A stretch of 64,000 nucleotides of DNA from Verpa conica (Eukaryota; Ascomycota; Pezizomycetes; Pezizales; Morchellaceae). Under the pieces are notes generated by a model, which made no database searches, had not been told where the DNA came from, and was given only the letters and a program-made list of their open reading frames with translations. Below, one piece after another: positions 53,095-64,000 of the stretch. The stretch is from assembly GCA_033030425.1 (NCBI GenBank), contig JAUFSD010000006.1, forward strand, positions 1-64,000. The letters are read 5' to 3'. Both the position numbers and the translations under genes were made by a program. Position 1 is the first letter of the stretch. Each line of letters starts with the position of its first letter.

Positions 53095-56000
53095 CTAATT
53101 CTCAGGGATAGAATTATTTCGGTCCTCTCCCCTCTCCGGATCAAAATCTAATCCTCTGTACCTACTCACTGGGCGGTTCATAATTCTTAAAGATGGCAGC
53201 TCCCAACTAGCGGATTGTTGAACAGGAAGAGACTCTGCTCTATAGAAGGATGGTCTTCCTGTAGAAAGATGCGGTGCGACCGGATCTGGTAGCACAGGTG
53301 GGTAGGAGTATAACCCTTGTTGAGGATATGGTGCTGATTGCAGATATTGTACTGGTGGTATGGGATGTGAGGTCCCAGACCCTATGTTGGTATCATATGA
53401 GTTTGTATCCGGGGAAGGCATATAAAGCGGGGCTGGCACTGAGGTACTGGCTGCGGTATTTGATGAGTTGAATTTTTCTGCGTTTAGGTCTGTTTCCCTG
53501 TCGTGCTTGACAATTTCTCGGAGCAATATGTCCATTGAAGTATGGGAATATGTTTCATTTTCTGGAAAAGCTAGAGGTGTTCCTGTCTCACCTCGTTTTC
53601 GTTTCTCAGAAGGGTGGCTCCCGCGGAGACCACGTGTAGGTATTTCCTTCAGAATGGCAATAGGTGCCCAAAACCAGTCTTTCCATAGTGAATTGGTGTT
53701 TTCATTCGGAGTGGACTTCTCCGTCGGTGTTGCACGCTTTGAACGCGGAAATACCCCGGAAGCTGAAACCCCTTCTGAACTGTCCCATCCAAGGAGAGTC
53801 TTTGAGAAAATCATCAACAAAAAATAGTCGAAAATAATAATAAGCGCGTACAATGGGAGAAGCACTAGTCTGAAAGGAATGATAGCGATAGCCCATATAG
53901 GTTCCGGCTGGTTTGGTCGGGCGCTAGACGTTATCCTAACATACCCGGAACTCATGAGGCCCCTCAGTCCACCAAATTTATAGAGCTCGTTTGCAGGTAG
54001 AAGAAACATTAGCCACATGATACAATACCATGTATACCAAAGCTCTGCGGGAACCTTTTTCCCCCTTCTTACGAGATTCTCTGCCTCGTCTGTGTCCTTG
54101 AGTGCCTTTCCTTTCTCTGCCCAAGAGTCCCCCACATTGATCATCGATGATTGTAAGTACTGTCCAAACCGCTGCCCGTACTTCGCGAGGATCAGGAGGA
54201 TGCTGCCGAGATTAAGCCCTAAGATTAATGTAACAAGAAAGACGGCTCCCATAGTTATTCCGAAGGCACCGAGGGTCCGGTAGTTTTCGGGCATAAGAGG
54301 CATGCTGAATAGTGTCTATGGGTAACAAGTACTAATATTAGTTGAGGTAGGCTCTATGAAGATTGGGACAAAGACTTACTATAACCACACTGATTGGAAG
54401 GAAGATAATCATAAATACGGTAAGTATATGCATGCTTTCAGCCTAGAAAACCAGGATATTAGTTTGCCCCATACTATTGGTAGAAACAATAGGTGTTTAT
54501 TTACCTGGGAAACAGCAGCTCGTGACTCTAACACTCCCGAAGCACTGACTAGTGCATCCCTCTAAAAGCAAATAGGTCAGTGATTTGTTGGCCTCCTAGG
54601 ATAAACGCCTCTAAAGGTACTTACATAATCTTTGATCTCCGTATACTTTGCTTCGATCTTCGCCCTCACTTGTTTGGCCCTGTCCACCTTCCTCTCGAAG
54701 ACCTTTTCAGAACTGAGCTCTGATTTTCCCATCTTTACCTTCGACCGTACTCTGTGAGCTTGTGCGTTTCTGCGTAGGTTGGGTAGAGATATCTTCTCGA
54801 ACTCTTCAATGGCTATCACAAATTCATTCATGCTATTAGATATTTTCCTAAGCCACTGAAGTGCCCAATGATACTTCTTCGATCTCGAAAATTGATGATC
54901 ATCGAACAGTAGTTTCTCATTCTCATCCTGTGAGAATAGCGTGTCGGCCTGCATGGGAAATTTTAGAACTAATACCGGCGCAAGCGACGGATTATAACAA
55001 ACATACCGGATCTCCTAGCTCAAGCTCAAGCTGATCTAATACCTCTAACATGCCATCATCAACCGCCCAATCAATAACCCTTGCTAGCTTATCCAAGAAT
55101 ACCTCCTCCGGTGCTGTGTATTTTTCTACCTCCTTGACATTTCGTGGCTTTTCAAAAGCTCTTTCATCAGAATATTTGCCTATGGAGGTGATAGTCCAGT
55201 ATGTCCCGTTCTCCGTACCCATAGAATCAAATACCAGAGAAAGTGTTGTTTGGCGTATATTTTTAGGCCTGTTCGTCCTCGTGGAATTCTTAGGGGCGAA
55301 TAGACCTTCGCACTGCGAGCCAAATTTCTCCCCCTTGTAAAAAGGGGGAGCAGCAACAGTAGTCGGACGTTGATAACCGTCATCATCGACAAGCTCAAAG
55401 AATACTGCAGTGAACATAAATGTGTCGTGGTTCATATACCCCTATGACGGAACTTTATCTTAGTTACTATATCTCTAACTCTAGAGACTGTGAGGGTGTA
55501 GCTGGAGATTGTACTGCAAAGTTCTGAAGCGATCGTGGCTCGGGAGTCAATGCCAACGACATGGCCATAATCAAAGACTCCACAGGCTCAATGCTATCCA
55601 GCTGTAAACCACTGTAGGCGGCATTAATCAGTATAGACATCGCGATGTTTGGTGTCAGCTGGTTTATCACGCTAGATGTAGACAAAAGTTAGTATTATCT
55701 CAATTTATAAAGCCATTTAAGAATACTCACATCTCCCGACCATAGGCATGATTATTTTCTCCATCTTCGTTAATTGCTTCGATTGCAGTAATCTGTAATC
55801 ATTTTAGAATAACAAAAATTCAAATAAACACTACGGATAAATACTTTTTCCCAGCCGGGATGGATTGTCGTACTTTGGGCTTTCATTCCCAACTTCCTCT
55901 GTCGGTAGAAGCAATCAGTAACTGAAGCCTTACGTAGAATATACTACATAGTTCAAATCGCAAACGAGTCTTTAGAATATTACCGGTCTTGAAAGTGCCT

Positions 56001-56727
56001 TCCACAAATCCCCATAGTCGGATGCTTTATAATACAAGACCTTTTCGCATGCCATGTCTGTAAAGTCTCGTATGCTCACGTCGACCAGTTGAGGGCCTTC
56101 GCCAACAAGACTTAGAAACTCAGGAAGGCGTAATTCGTCTTCGTCTTCATCTTCTTCGTCGCCTTCCTTTGGAACCCAAGAGAAATTAAACCCTTCTTTC
56201 CGTAGTTCGTCACTGGCGGTTTTCGGGTCAGGGATACGTATACTGATAAAATGCTCATCTAATTTTTTGACTAATATATCTCAATAGGTTAGCCGAGAAT
56301 ATTGATATACAAAGGCTCTTGGTTAGTCGTCTGGAATACGATACGTACGCTCGAACTTCAGTGCATTTTCATCCACCCCATATGTTTCAGCCCATTTCCG
56401 TACATCTTGATCAAAGGTTTGCAGTGCACCGCCTCCCGGGCCTGGCACCAGGGCATCGCTATTTCTGCTGGCTGGATTTCTTGTACCCTGGCGTTGTATC
56501 GACGTTGGGGGCGGTTTCCGTGGGACCTGGTATTGTAAATTCGAATTCTTTCGGTCTAAAAGGTTCTTGGTGCAATTTTCTTCAGCCGTTGATAGAAAGG
56601 CTGCAAGTGCCTGAGTCTGTTGTAGTTGACTCTGCTGAAAAGCTTGAAGTAATTTTTCGAACCCAGCAACCTTATTCTGAAGTCTTTCTAGTTCCTCCAC
56701 CGCCGTCAGGCTTAGTTGGTTGCTCAT
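53095..56727 (-). CDS. CorA-like membrane protein, ten exons
   Basis: Ten exons join in consistent phase: 56349-56727, 55984-56270, 55845-55898, 55731-55792, 55515-55671, 55007-55441, 54625-54948, 54505-54561, 54380-54442 and 53095-54315. Introns are 52-85 bp and the product is 1012 aa. The N-terminus has a coiled coil (AVEELERLQNKVAGFEKLLQ) and low-complexity parts, including an acidic EGDEEDEDEDE run. A helical stalk (residues about 480-585) leads to ESMHILTVFMIIFLPISVVI (586-606), reminiscent of the first membrane helix of fungal CorA-like proteins, then a second helix (MGAVFLVTLILGLNLG). The CorA GMN signature is replaced by SMP, so Mg2+ transport cannot be assumed. Two further hydrophobic stretches and a Pro-rich tail follow. 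The 73-bp intron 55442-55514 is the weakest join; without it there are two genes (55467-56727 and 53095-55435). Confidence 0.72.
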
Positions 56728-58375
56728 AGTGTCGTTGAGGTTTTTATTCAAGCCAGCTGTTTTCTGTGTTTGATACTTTAAGAGTCAAGTCAAAGTGAGA
56801 ACTCGCGGGCTTGGTGGTTATATCAAGTATTGAATTGCCAACTGGTACCGTTGGCACATTTATGTACCTCGCATGGGCTTTAATGCCCGCCGTTTCAGGC
56901 TGGTGGTACAAGAAATATCCCTACCAAATTTGCGGTATAGGTTTTCGATGCGATATCATACTCTAGGAATTCTGTTCTCACATCACGGTTAAAGCCCCGA
57001 CGACCCTTAGGTACACTGTACTCACCTAGAATAGTCTGATGCTTAATAGCGCTTCCAAGTGCTTACCCTGTAAATACAGAATTTCGTAATATTAATGTAT
57101 AGCGGACTGTGATGGGCTTCAGGCGGTTAATTAGCTATCTCACAGAACATGCAAAGTTAAACGAAACATCTTATTTTTGGCGCTCATACTATATAAATAC
57201 CCCTAAAATAAAGATTTAGGAACCTTGGTTTACCTCCCGGTTTCTAGCTTGCGAGTATCCACGAGACCCAAGCTATTCACTTTAGTAGAAAGAATCTCCC
57301 CTCTTATAGAAGTAAAGATAAAAGTATAAGCTAAGATATTGCGCGGCGGAGAATATATGTGCAACCACCTTTCAGGATCTTACCCCAAGGTTGGTATACT
57401 AAAAACACCGGTGAAGGAGATCGTAGAAGCACAATACACAAATATTGAGTGATCCTTGCTACTGTTACACGGGGTGAAGTCCCGCCCTTGCAAGTGTGTG
57501 TGTTAATAATCTAAATGTCTAAATTACCATAACCCCTGGGAGAAGATAATTCTATGTTTAGCCGTCTGCTTTAACAAAGGTTGAGTTGTCCTGTTTCCGG
57601 CGTTGCTGCCTAGGGAGAAATATATTGAAGCTTCTCGGTTTGTAGGAATCACTTTTTAGGCAATACCTCGGTGGTCCACATGAAATTGTGTAAACCCCCT
57701 GAAAATTCTCATAATGGAAAGCCACTCCCCGGCTTGAGAGACCGAGATATATCCACCACTGGAAGCTCTATACTAACAGGGGCCAGCGCCATTGCTAGTC
57801 ATGTAGAAAGCTTATATTCACAACCCCGACACAATCCCAGTAGGGCTGCCTCAAAAACGTGGGTTCCTACATATATGGGCAAAGGTGAATGAAGTTGAAC
57901 ACTGTATCCCAACCTCGAGTTCCATATACAGCCGTAGCCATTAGCACTCGATTACTCTTGAAACTTCCACTAGCTATAAGATATAATTGGGTGGAAATTC
58001 ACGTGGGTAGCAATGGCCCTATGGCGGTGAAATGGAGTCTTGTATGCCACTTACTAGCTAGCGCAGGTTGGGTTGGCTATATGCTGAGATAATAAGTTAT
58101 AGGGGTTGTGCTAGCTGCACCATGGCTGTCTGGGGATTTATGCCCCGCTCCAATAGAACCCAAGGGGTATAATATTATGTATCCTGCACTGGTAGGCTGC
58201 ATAAAGCTAGAAACAGGGGCTTAAATATTTGCAGAGTTTCTAAGGCACGATGGCTGACCCCTTAATTCGGAGCACCGGCTACGGGAGTGATAGGTAGAAG
58301 ATGGAGATAATACACGGCCAAATATACATAAATCTTATTATATCATAAATTCCTGCCTTTGGTAGTCGACAATAA
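56728..58375. other. Intergenic DNA, no gene recognised
   Basis: Short plus-strand frames at 57671-57892 and 57889-58092 have no supportive features. Sequence upstream of the minus-strand gene at 56727 is presumably its promoter. Confidence 0.5.
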
Positions 58376-59386
58376 CTAGATAGCATAGTAGACTTCAACT
58401 TGCATCTTCTCGACGTTGTTCTGCCACCCAGGATACTATTCGAAGCATGGTCAGAATCAGCCGAAAATATCAAGGTCAGATGACACTCACCATAGCTTTA
58501 GCAGTAACGGAGATTCTATCACCTGGCTTCAGGCACCTCACAAAGTCGCCACCTCTGCCAGCCCCATTTATGATCTCGCCTTCAGTATCAGTCCAGTTCC
58601 AGATCACCTCGTGCTTTTTAGTACTTCTGTCAGCATGGACATTGCACTGAACCTGCCAGGTCTCCTTCATGACTACATCCTCTGTACCGCTGTCTTTTTG
58701 CCTCGCTTCTGGAATAGCAACACTCCTCCAAGACTCTAACTGGAATTCCTGCAATGATCCTTCACTCGTTATATTGACTGGGCTTAATAGTGGGGTAGCT
58801 TCTTGAGCCGCAGCGATGGTTTGTGGGCGTTCGGGAAAGGACTCGAACCACGAATAAGAGTCTTCATAAGTCCCTAGATTCAGTGCCCAAAAGTTTTAGC
58901 AGGGAAAATTTAATCAATAGAGATCAAGTTTAGTTAACCAAACATACCACGGCCATCATTTGAGCTCCAACCTTGATCGTGACTCCAGATTCTAAAGATG
59001 ATTCTTCTGGCAGGATTGAGCGTTCTGGTATGAACTCCTCCTATCAAAATGCCTCTCTCCACCTCCCCATCCTGAGGGCCTTCTGGGACAAAAGTCCCCG
59101 GGAGTAGCTGCGACCGGAGGTATAAGAAGGAAGAGCTATTCTCCACACATAATTCTTCTTCAACCTCCGTGATATGATGAGGCCAGTATTCTGCAAAGTC
59201 GATAATCAAGTCGATAAGCTCGGTGGGTATTCTTCTGAGTAGTAGTGATTTTATATATAAAACATCCTGTACGCTAGGTACAAAGCTGCTGGCACTGGCG
59301 CTCATTCTGTTTCTGGCAACTTCAGGCCCGTTGACGTTGGATAAAAGGCGGAAGGCTCTTGTCGCTCGGCTGATTATTTGAAGCAT
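58376..59386 (-). CDS. Fungal protein of the SHDQGWS family
   Basis: Three exons (58948-59386, 58491-58873, 58376-58435), introns 74 and 55 bp, 293 aa. The first exon contains RRIPTELIDLIIDFAEYWPH, an F-box-like helix pair, and later IIFRIWSHDQGWSSN. Splicing then gives GRGTYEDSYSWFESF, and the second splice adds the ending YPGWQNNVEKMQVEVYYAI. This pattern (P.EL.D.IIDFAEYW, SHDQGW, GTYE.S..WFE, PGW.N.V....V.VYYAI) is shared by many uncharacterised Pezizomycotina proteins. No enzymatic function is known to me. The repeated return of the family pattern exactly at the splice junctions makes the exon model reliable. Confidence 0.82.
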
Positions 59387-59913
59387 AGTGCGGCAATATT
59401 TAAGGATACTGTGAATTTCCCCCTATCCCCCTGAGGTTGGGACTGGCGCCACGTCGCTCGCTACGCGTTACCACCACGATAGGCAGTTATCTTATCTTAT
59501 CAATCTCAATTTTTAAGGATATCACTTGGCTTAGATAAAGTTTTTTTCTAACTCTTTTATTCGTCAAGTAAATACAGCCTCATGTGGGTGATAGTTGAGC
59601 TACAGAGACCAGTTTTTAATAGATACAATGAAAAAACGAAAATAAAAAATGAAAATAAATACTCTATAAATTTATGGGTTAGGGTTAAATGTTGATAGCT
59701 ATCTGATTGTGGAATCTAGTAGGCTGGGTGCCAAGTTTAAGGTATTGGAGATTTCTGAGGGGGCTGCTGAGGATGAGCCAGGGGGATTTGCTGAGTTGGC
59801 TGCGTGGTAGGATGGTAGGCTCCACTAGCGAGCTGGTTGAGAGGTACGCTCGAAGCTAGATGCCATCAGTACGTCTTGTTTGAGTGAAATGATATAGTAA
59901 CATGGGGAGGAGA
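59387..59913. other. Intergenic region between two minus-strand genes
   Basis: AT-rich with a GGGTTAGGGTT near 59676 and repeated GGCTG...GCTGAG segments near 59760-59830. No gene. Confidence 0.5.
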
Positions 59914-61711
59914 TCAATTACCAGGTAGTTTTCCATGAATATATGTTGAGCAATTCGTTCTGATATTTTCCTGGTACCACCAAGCAAAAAGGCAAAGGGC
60001 CGCCACCAGAGACAACCCGAGCACGCCCGTTGGCATCCATACTTTTCTGGCCGAGTCTCGATGCATTTGAGTGTCAGTAGCGAATTGAAGTGTGATGTTG
60101 GCGTTTCGGTTTATAAAAGCTTTGATACCAGCCTTGCATATGCAGTTGCGGTAGACACCAGTAAGCTGCATGATTGTTCCACCGATACCAGATATGAGTG
60201 CTAGGCCTAGAGCCAAACCTTCGGGGGTCCTTTTCACAATCCAAAGCAAAAGACTAGGAACCTGTTTAAACTGATGATTCAAAAACTCAGCCCACAATCT
60301 AGACCATTTAGGCTGATATCTCTTTGGTTCGTGAGATATTTGTTCCACGATGAAAACAGTGATTAGTACCATCTGCGAAACCCAATACATCAAAAACATG
60401 AAAGACCGACATCCTAACCCAACTTCTGGAGTGTTATATGACACTATGGCCGCCAACAAGCAAGGAACTGTGATGAGTACGGCAGCAAAGAATCCCATGT
60501 AGCCTATCCAATTCTCTACGTCCACCTGAAGATCCTGCAGTTGGAACCCATTCGCCCACTTGAATGTGTTCGCACCGCGCTTCCAGATAGGGGCTGGCTC
60601 ATATCTTGAGTAGAACACGGCAGTAGATCTCTTTTTGGTACCAGTAAGCCCATCAGTAACGATGCCTTCGAGTGCTGCTGGATTATTGCAGCCCAACAGA
60701 CACTATAAGCCGGTTAGTAATGAGCAAGAGTAGATCATAACGGAGATATGACTTACCCCACAAATGATTGCCACAACGACGATAATCGAATACCAGAGGC
60801 CGAGTGCGATTGAATGAGAAGTGTCGTTATCTCCCAAGTTCTTCGACACATCAAGGAGTGCATATACGAAGGATCCCATGTAGAATACGACCGGCGATCC
60901 GACAACAGTCCCAAATGCGGCCTAAAATACAGTACTAGTAAGCGAACTGTTCTTAATTCGTTTTCCCAAGGGGATTTCTGTATCATACCTGGGACTCGAG
61001 TAGAGAGTGTAGGTGCGCCCTTGCTTCAGTAACGGGCGCATCTAAAATATACCGTGTAACATCGTCCACCGCGGTTTCGTAAGACAGATTCCCCAAAAGC
61101 AACGTGACCAGCATTTTCCGTGTATCTCGTGGAATATCCATGCCGTTATAGCTCTCAAAGTCACGACCAATCTTACTTAAAAGGCGATTATCTAGAAAGA
61201 TCTCATGGAGACCTCCCACAAGCATGGGGCCAGCATAGACGAACACAACCATAACCCACCGGAGAGTTTCTATGGTTGTGATAATTAGAGCAATACACAA
61301 ATAGACAAAGGATATATGTGCTGAACCGCATTCCGAGAGATTCTTCCTAAAAAGAAAACTAGGGACTGGCAGTTCCCAGTCGCGGGGGATTGACATGCTG
61401 AAGACAAGTGCTGGGAGTAAGAATCCTACAAGAGGGCCTGCCCATTCACTAAGGTGATTAACCCGAGAGAGCTGGAACCCGCCACATTCTTCATTACACC
61501 ATCTCAACGATCCGTGAATAGGCTTGGCCGGTGGTCTCCCGTCACTGTAGCTTGCTCCGCATGTATAGCTGCTGTCGAGAGACTGGTCGAGGAGGGCTTT
61601 AACACAACACTGGGTGAAATTGGTATTTTGGGCGGTAGTTATTGGTAGGTAGCTGATGGATAATAGAACAAGTAGTAGAGGCCCTAAAGCCTTTACGGCC
61701 TGAGACCGCAT
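59914..61711 (-). CDS. TQCC-type multi-pass membrane protein
   Basis: Three exons (60989-61711, 60757-60921, 59914-60702), introns 67 and 54 bp, 558 aa. The ATG at 61711 gives a clear signal peptide (VKALGPLLLVLLSISYLP, cut near TTAQNT). An extracellular Cys-rich domain follows (NFTQCCVKALLDQ, YTCGASYSDG, RWCNEECGGFQLS) and then about eight or nine membrane helices (for example PLVGFLLPALVFSMSIPRDW, FVYLCIALIITTIETL, YSIIVVVAIICG). The IPRDTRKMLVTLLLGNLSYE segment lies between helices. The TQCC...CNxxCGG head and VFSM.IPR motif mark a family expanded in filamentous ascomycetes and of unknown function; it looks receptor- or channel-like only in topology. Confidence 0.85.
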
Positions 61712-64000
61712 AGCTAATTCCCAGCCTAGTTCGAGATTCAAGCTGAGCAAGATTATCGAGAGTGCTATGATGTATGTGAGTTTGAATATTAAGCTGTAGC
61801 TTTGACTGGTATCTAAGACTATGGAATAGTTTCCTGGGATATACTAAAGGTGCGTATACCGAGGGGGCTGCTATGGGGCTGTATGTATAGAAAATCAATA
61901 CGCTCTGCAGTTATGCGGGTAGCAAGTTATATACTATGTCGGCTAAACCTTACGCAAGGCAGACTCAACACCAATAAACAAAAGCTGATTTTTGATCACA
62001 GCTGCTGGGAATGCTAAGGGAACTGGTGATCAGCTGTGTACAGGCATTTTACAAATGAATACACAGTCATCTTTTTTGTTCGCATAGATGGTTACGTAGT
62101 GGTGGGCACCTAGTATTGTAGCGAACCTTAGAACAAATATAGGACAGATCTGAAAGAACCCAACTCTGCTATCTCAGTGGTGTGCTGACCAGCAGCGACC
62201 CACAGGTCAGTCACTCTATTTCAGAAATTATTTTATCAGATATAGGGCACCGGGGGGCTAGATCCGCCCCGGTGTTACGTAGTACAGCCGTAACACTGTG
62301 CAACAGTGTTCGTGAAATTACTCTGATTAGATGATTTAAAACGGCTCACAGCCGTTGGTGATTTGACCTAACTCTAAAAACTCTCTGCCATAAGCGGTAC
62401 TATACGCTAAAAGAATGCTTATAATTTCTAAAATACTCTTTGAAGTCTAGATTTAGTACCTAATCAGTCATGCGTACTTAGAGAAGTCTTCTACTTGACC
62501 TAACACTAGCAAGGCGTTCTACCAATAAGGCGTGCTCTTGTCGCCTAGGGCCCCCCCCATGTCTCTTTTGTGGGGTGCGGCATTTCGTAGTTATTTGTTC
62601 ATTATTGTTTCTGAGGGCTGAGTAGGTTTTAATACTGTGTTTGGGTTTTTGTTTGGTGCTGCTTTGCATAGGCCGGGGCGGGGAAGGTAGGCTCATATTT
62701 ACATTAATAGGGAAAGCAAGGAATAAAAAACGAATAATGTTCGGTAGTGACTGTATATCACGTGTGGGTGCAGTCTATCGAGAATATATTATCGATGCTT
62801 TGCCACGAAAGATAGTACTTGCGCCCCGAATATTATTGCTATATAACAGTCGACTCACGTATACGCACTTGTAATTATTCAGGGGGGCGCATTAACAGCA
62901 AAGCCTCTACCTTATTTATGTGTGCATCACAATACTTCCAGTCATAGACCCTTCTGACTGAAGGATGATCAGAGGGCGGATCACATAGATAGGAATGATG
63001 TATCACATGATTATTCTAACGATTATGCGCGCGAATACAGCCTAAATATCTATGCGACCATAGATAGGGGTACACAATTTACCAAAAATCATTTATCTTT
63101 AGGTACGTAGCTCTTTCAAAGACCGCCAGCCTCGTTTCTATGTGGATATGTGGCTGGGGCTGTAGACGGTCGCTAAAAAAGATATTGTAGATAGGTATGT
63201 ACAAAGGACTTTAATTTCGCTGATAACGAATTCATGACAGCACAGACATGGGTCTCTACAAGGTAAGGGGTCAGTCAATGTGCCATTCTACCAACAAGGG
63301 TCTTTATTGGTAAAATATAGTAATAATGTGCTTTTGGACAGTGCACATTAATATACTGGTTAAGTATCACATATAACTACGCGCCTTTATAACATTTGCA
63401 ATATCATAACCATACCATTCTCCCTGCCGTTCTTCCTCATAGAACCATGGGCTAGAGATTAAAGTGACTTTGGGTAACTATACACATAAGATAGCCAAAA
63501 CAGAGCGTGAAACACAATGACCTATCATATCTCCCAGCACTATTACGAATGTCCTGAGCTAGTTATACCATCATTCCTCGGTATTGCCTTGTATAATAGT
63601 AGGATGGGTCAGAAAGAATATAACAGGGCGGAAGAGCTTACCAAAATCCATACTAAGGTGTGTAGGAGTAGGGTGTTATGGGCCCAGCACGTACAGGAAG
63701 CCTCTATACCGAAACACTTCGCTTCTACATAGCTTGGGGAATCCATGATTACATTTCTCTCTCGCTTGATGATACCTGCACGGTGCCTAGTTAGGGAGAG
63801 TGCTAGGCACCATTCATTCATGAGTAGTCATCATCATCATAGGGGGCACTTCCAACTCCTTACGAGTGATACAGTGTGATCAACGACAGCACCCTGAACT
63901 ATTAGAATTCTTTTACCTAATAGAACTCTTCGTTCGAGCCGTATTAGTAATCCTGTGATATTTTTGGGTTTAATTTTGATTACCTGAAATCTACTAACCC
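61712..64000. other. Distal intergenic DNA
   Basis: No convincing gene. 63517-63732 is a 71-codon ATG frame without recognisable features. Three perfect hairpins lie at 62248-62356. A TCATCATCATCAT run at 63828 resembles the LINE tail and may mark another 3' end, with GTGCCTAG...CTAGGCAC forming a short hairpin just before it. Confidence 0.5.
62248..62356. repeat. Three consecutive small perfect hairpins
   Basis: CACCGGGG/CCCCGGTG (62248-62274), AACACTGT-GCA-ACAGTGTT (62292-62310) and AACGGCT-CAC-AGCCGTT (62340-62356) occur within 110 bp. Two have three-base loops. No ORF or known element accompanies them. Confidence 0.7.

Noticed and set aside
62340..62375. Helitron 3' end (hairpin followed by CTAA)
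   Set aside because: The next base is C, not the expected T, and there is no 5' TC end or Rep/helicase gene.

Overview
This window looks like the left chromosome end and subtelomere of a filamentous ascomycete (Pezizomycotina). The evidence is C-strand telomere-like repeats at base 1, genes with 50-85 bp GT-AG introns and CTRAY-like branch sites, lineage-specific multi-pass membrane protein families, a Tad1-like LINE, a chromodomain Ty3/gypsy relic, and several small TA-flanked inverted-repeat elements. I cannot name the species.

Layout. 1-110: degenerate telomeric repeats, joined directly to a decayed chromovirus that begins inside reverse transcriptase (111 to about 3015). 3.0-4.2 kb: AT-rich DNA with a 15-bp minisatellite. 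4.2-12.95 kb: telomere-associated repeats built from a few 125-500 bp blocks. Two long arrays inside them carry a 14-bp palindrome (CTGTCG-NN-CGACAG) every 41-44 bp. A smaller array of a different palindrome (ACTCCCG-NN-CGGGAGT) closes the zone. 13.3-14.0 kb: a kinase gene fragment. 14-31 kb: sparse, with three predicted membrane-protein genes (16948-19305 +, 23025-24767 -, 29280-31280 +) and inverted-repeat elements. 31666-39005: a full-length two-ORF LINE with intact coding capacity and a perfect 13-bp target-site duplication.

41.4-52.6 kb holds the most enzyme-rich stretch: an ATP-grasp-like/TauD dioxygenase fusion (-), a PaaK-like adenylate-forming enzyme (+), an MBOAT/wax-synthase-like acyltransferase (+) and a small, probably mitochondrial membrane protein (+). 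The last three run head to tail with 230-310 bp gaps. Acid activation, acyl transfer and Fe(II)/2-oxoglutarate oxidation could form a small cryptic biosynthetic locus, but this is inference. 53.1-61.7 kb holds three spliced minus-strand genes: a ten-exon CorA-like membrane protein, a fungal orphan-family protein and a TQCC-type multi-pass membrane protein. 61.7-64 kb shows no convincing gene.

Exon structures were derived by hand from splice signals and reading phase. Family names come from motif recognition, not database searches. No tRNA, rRNA or true CRISPR-Cas locus was seen.
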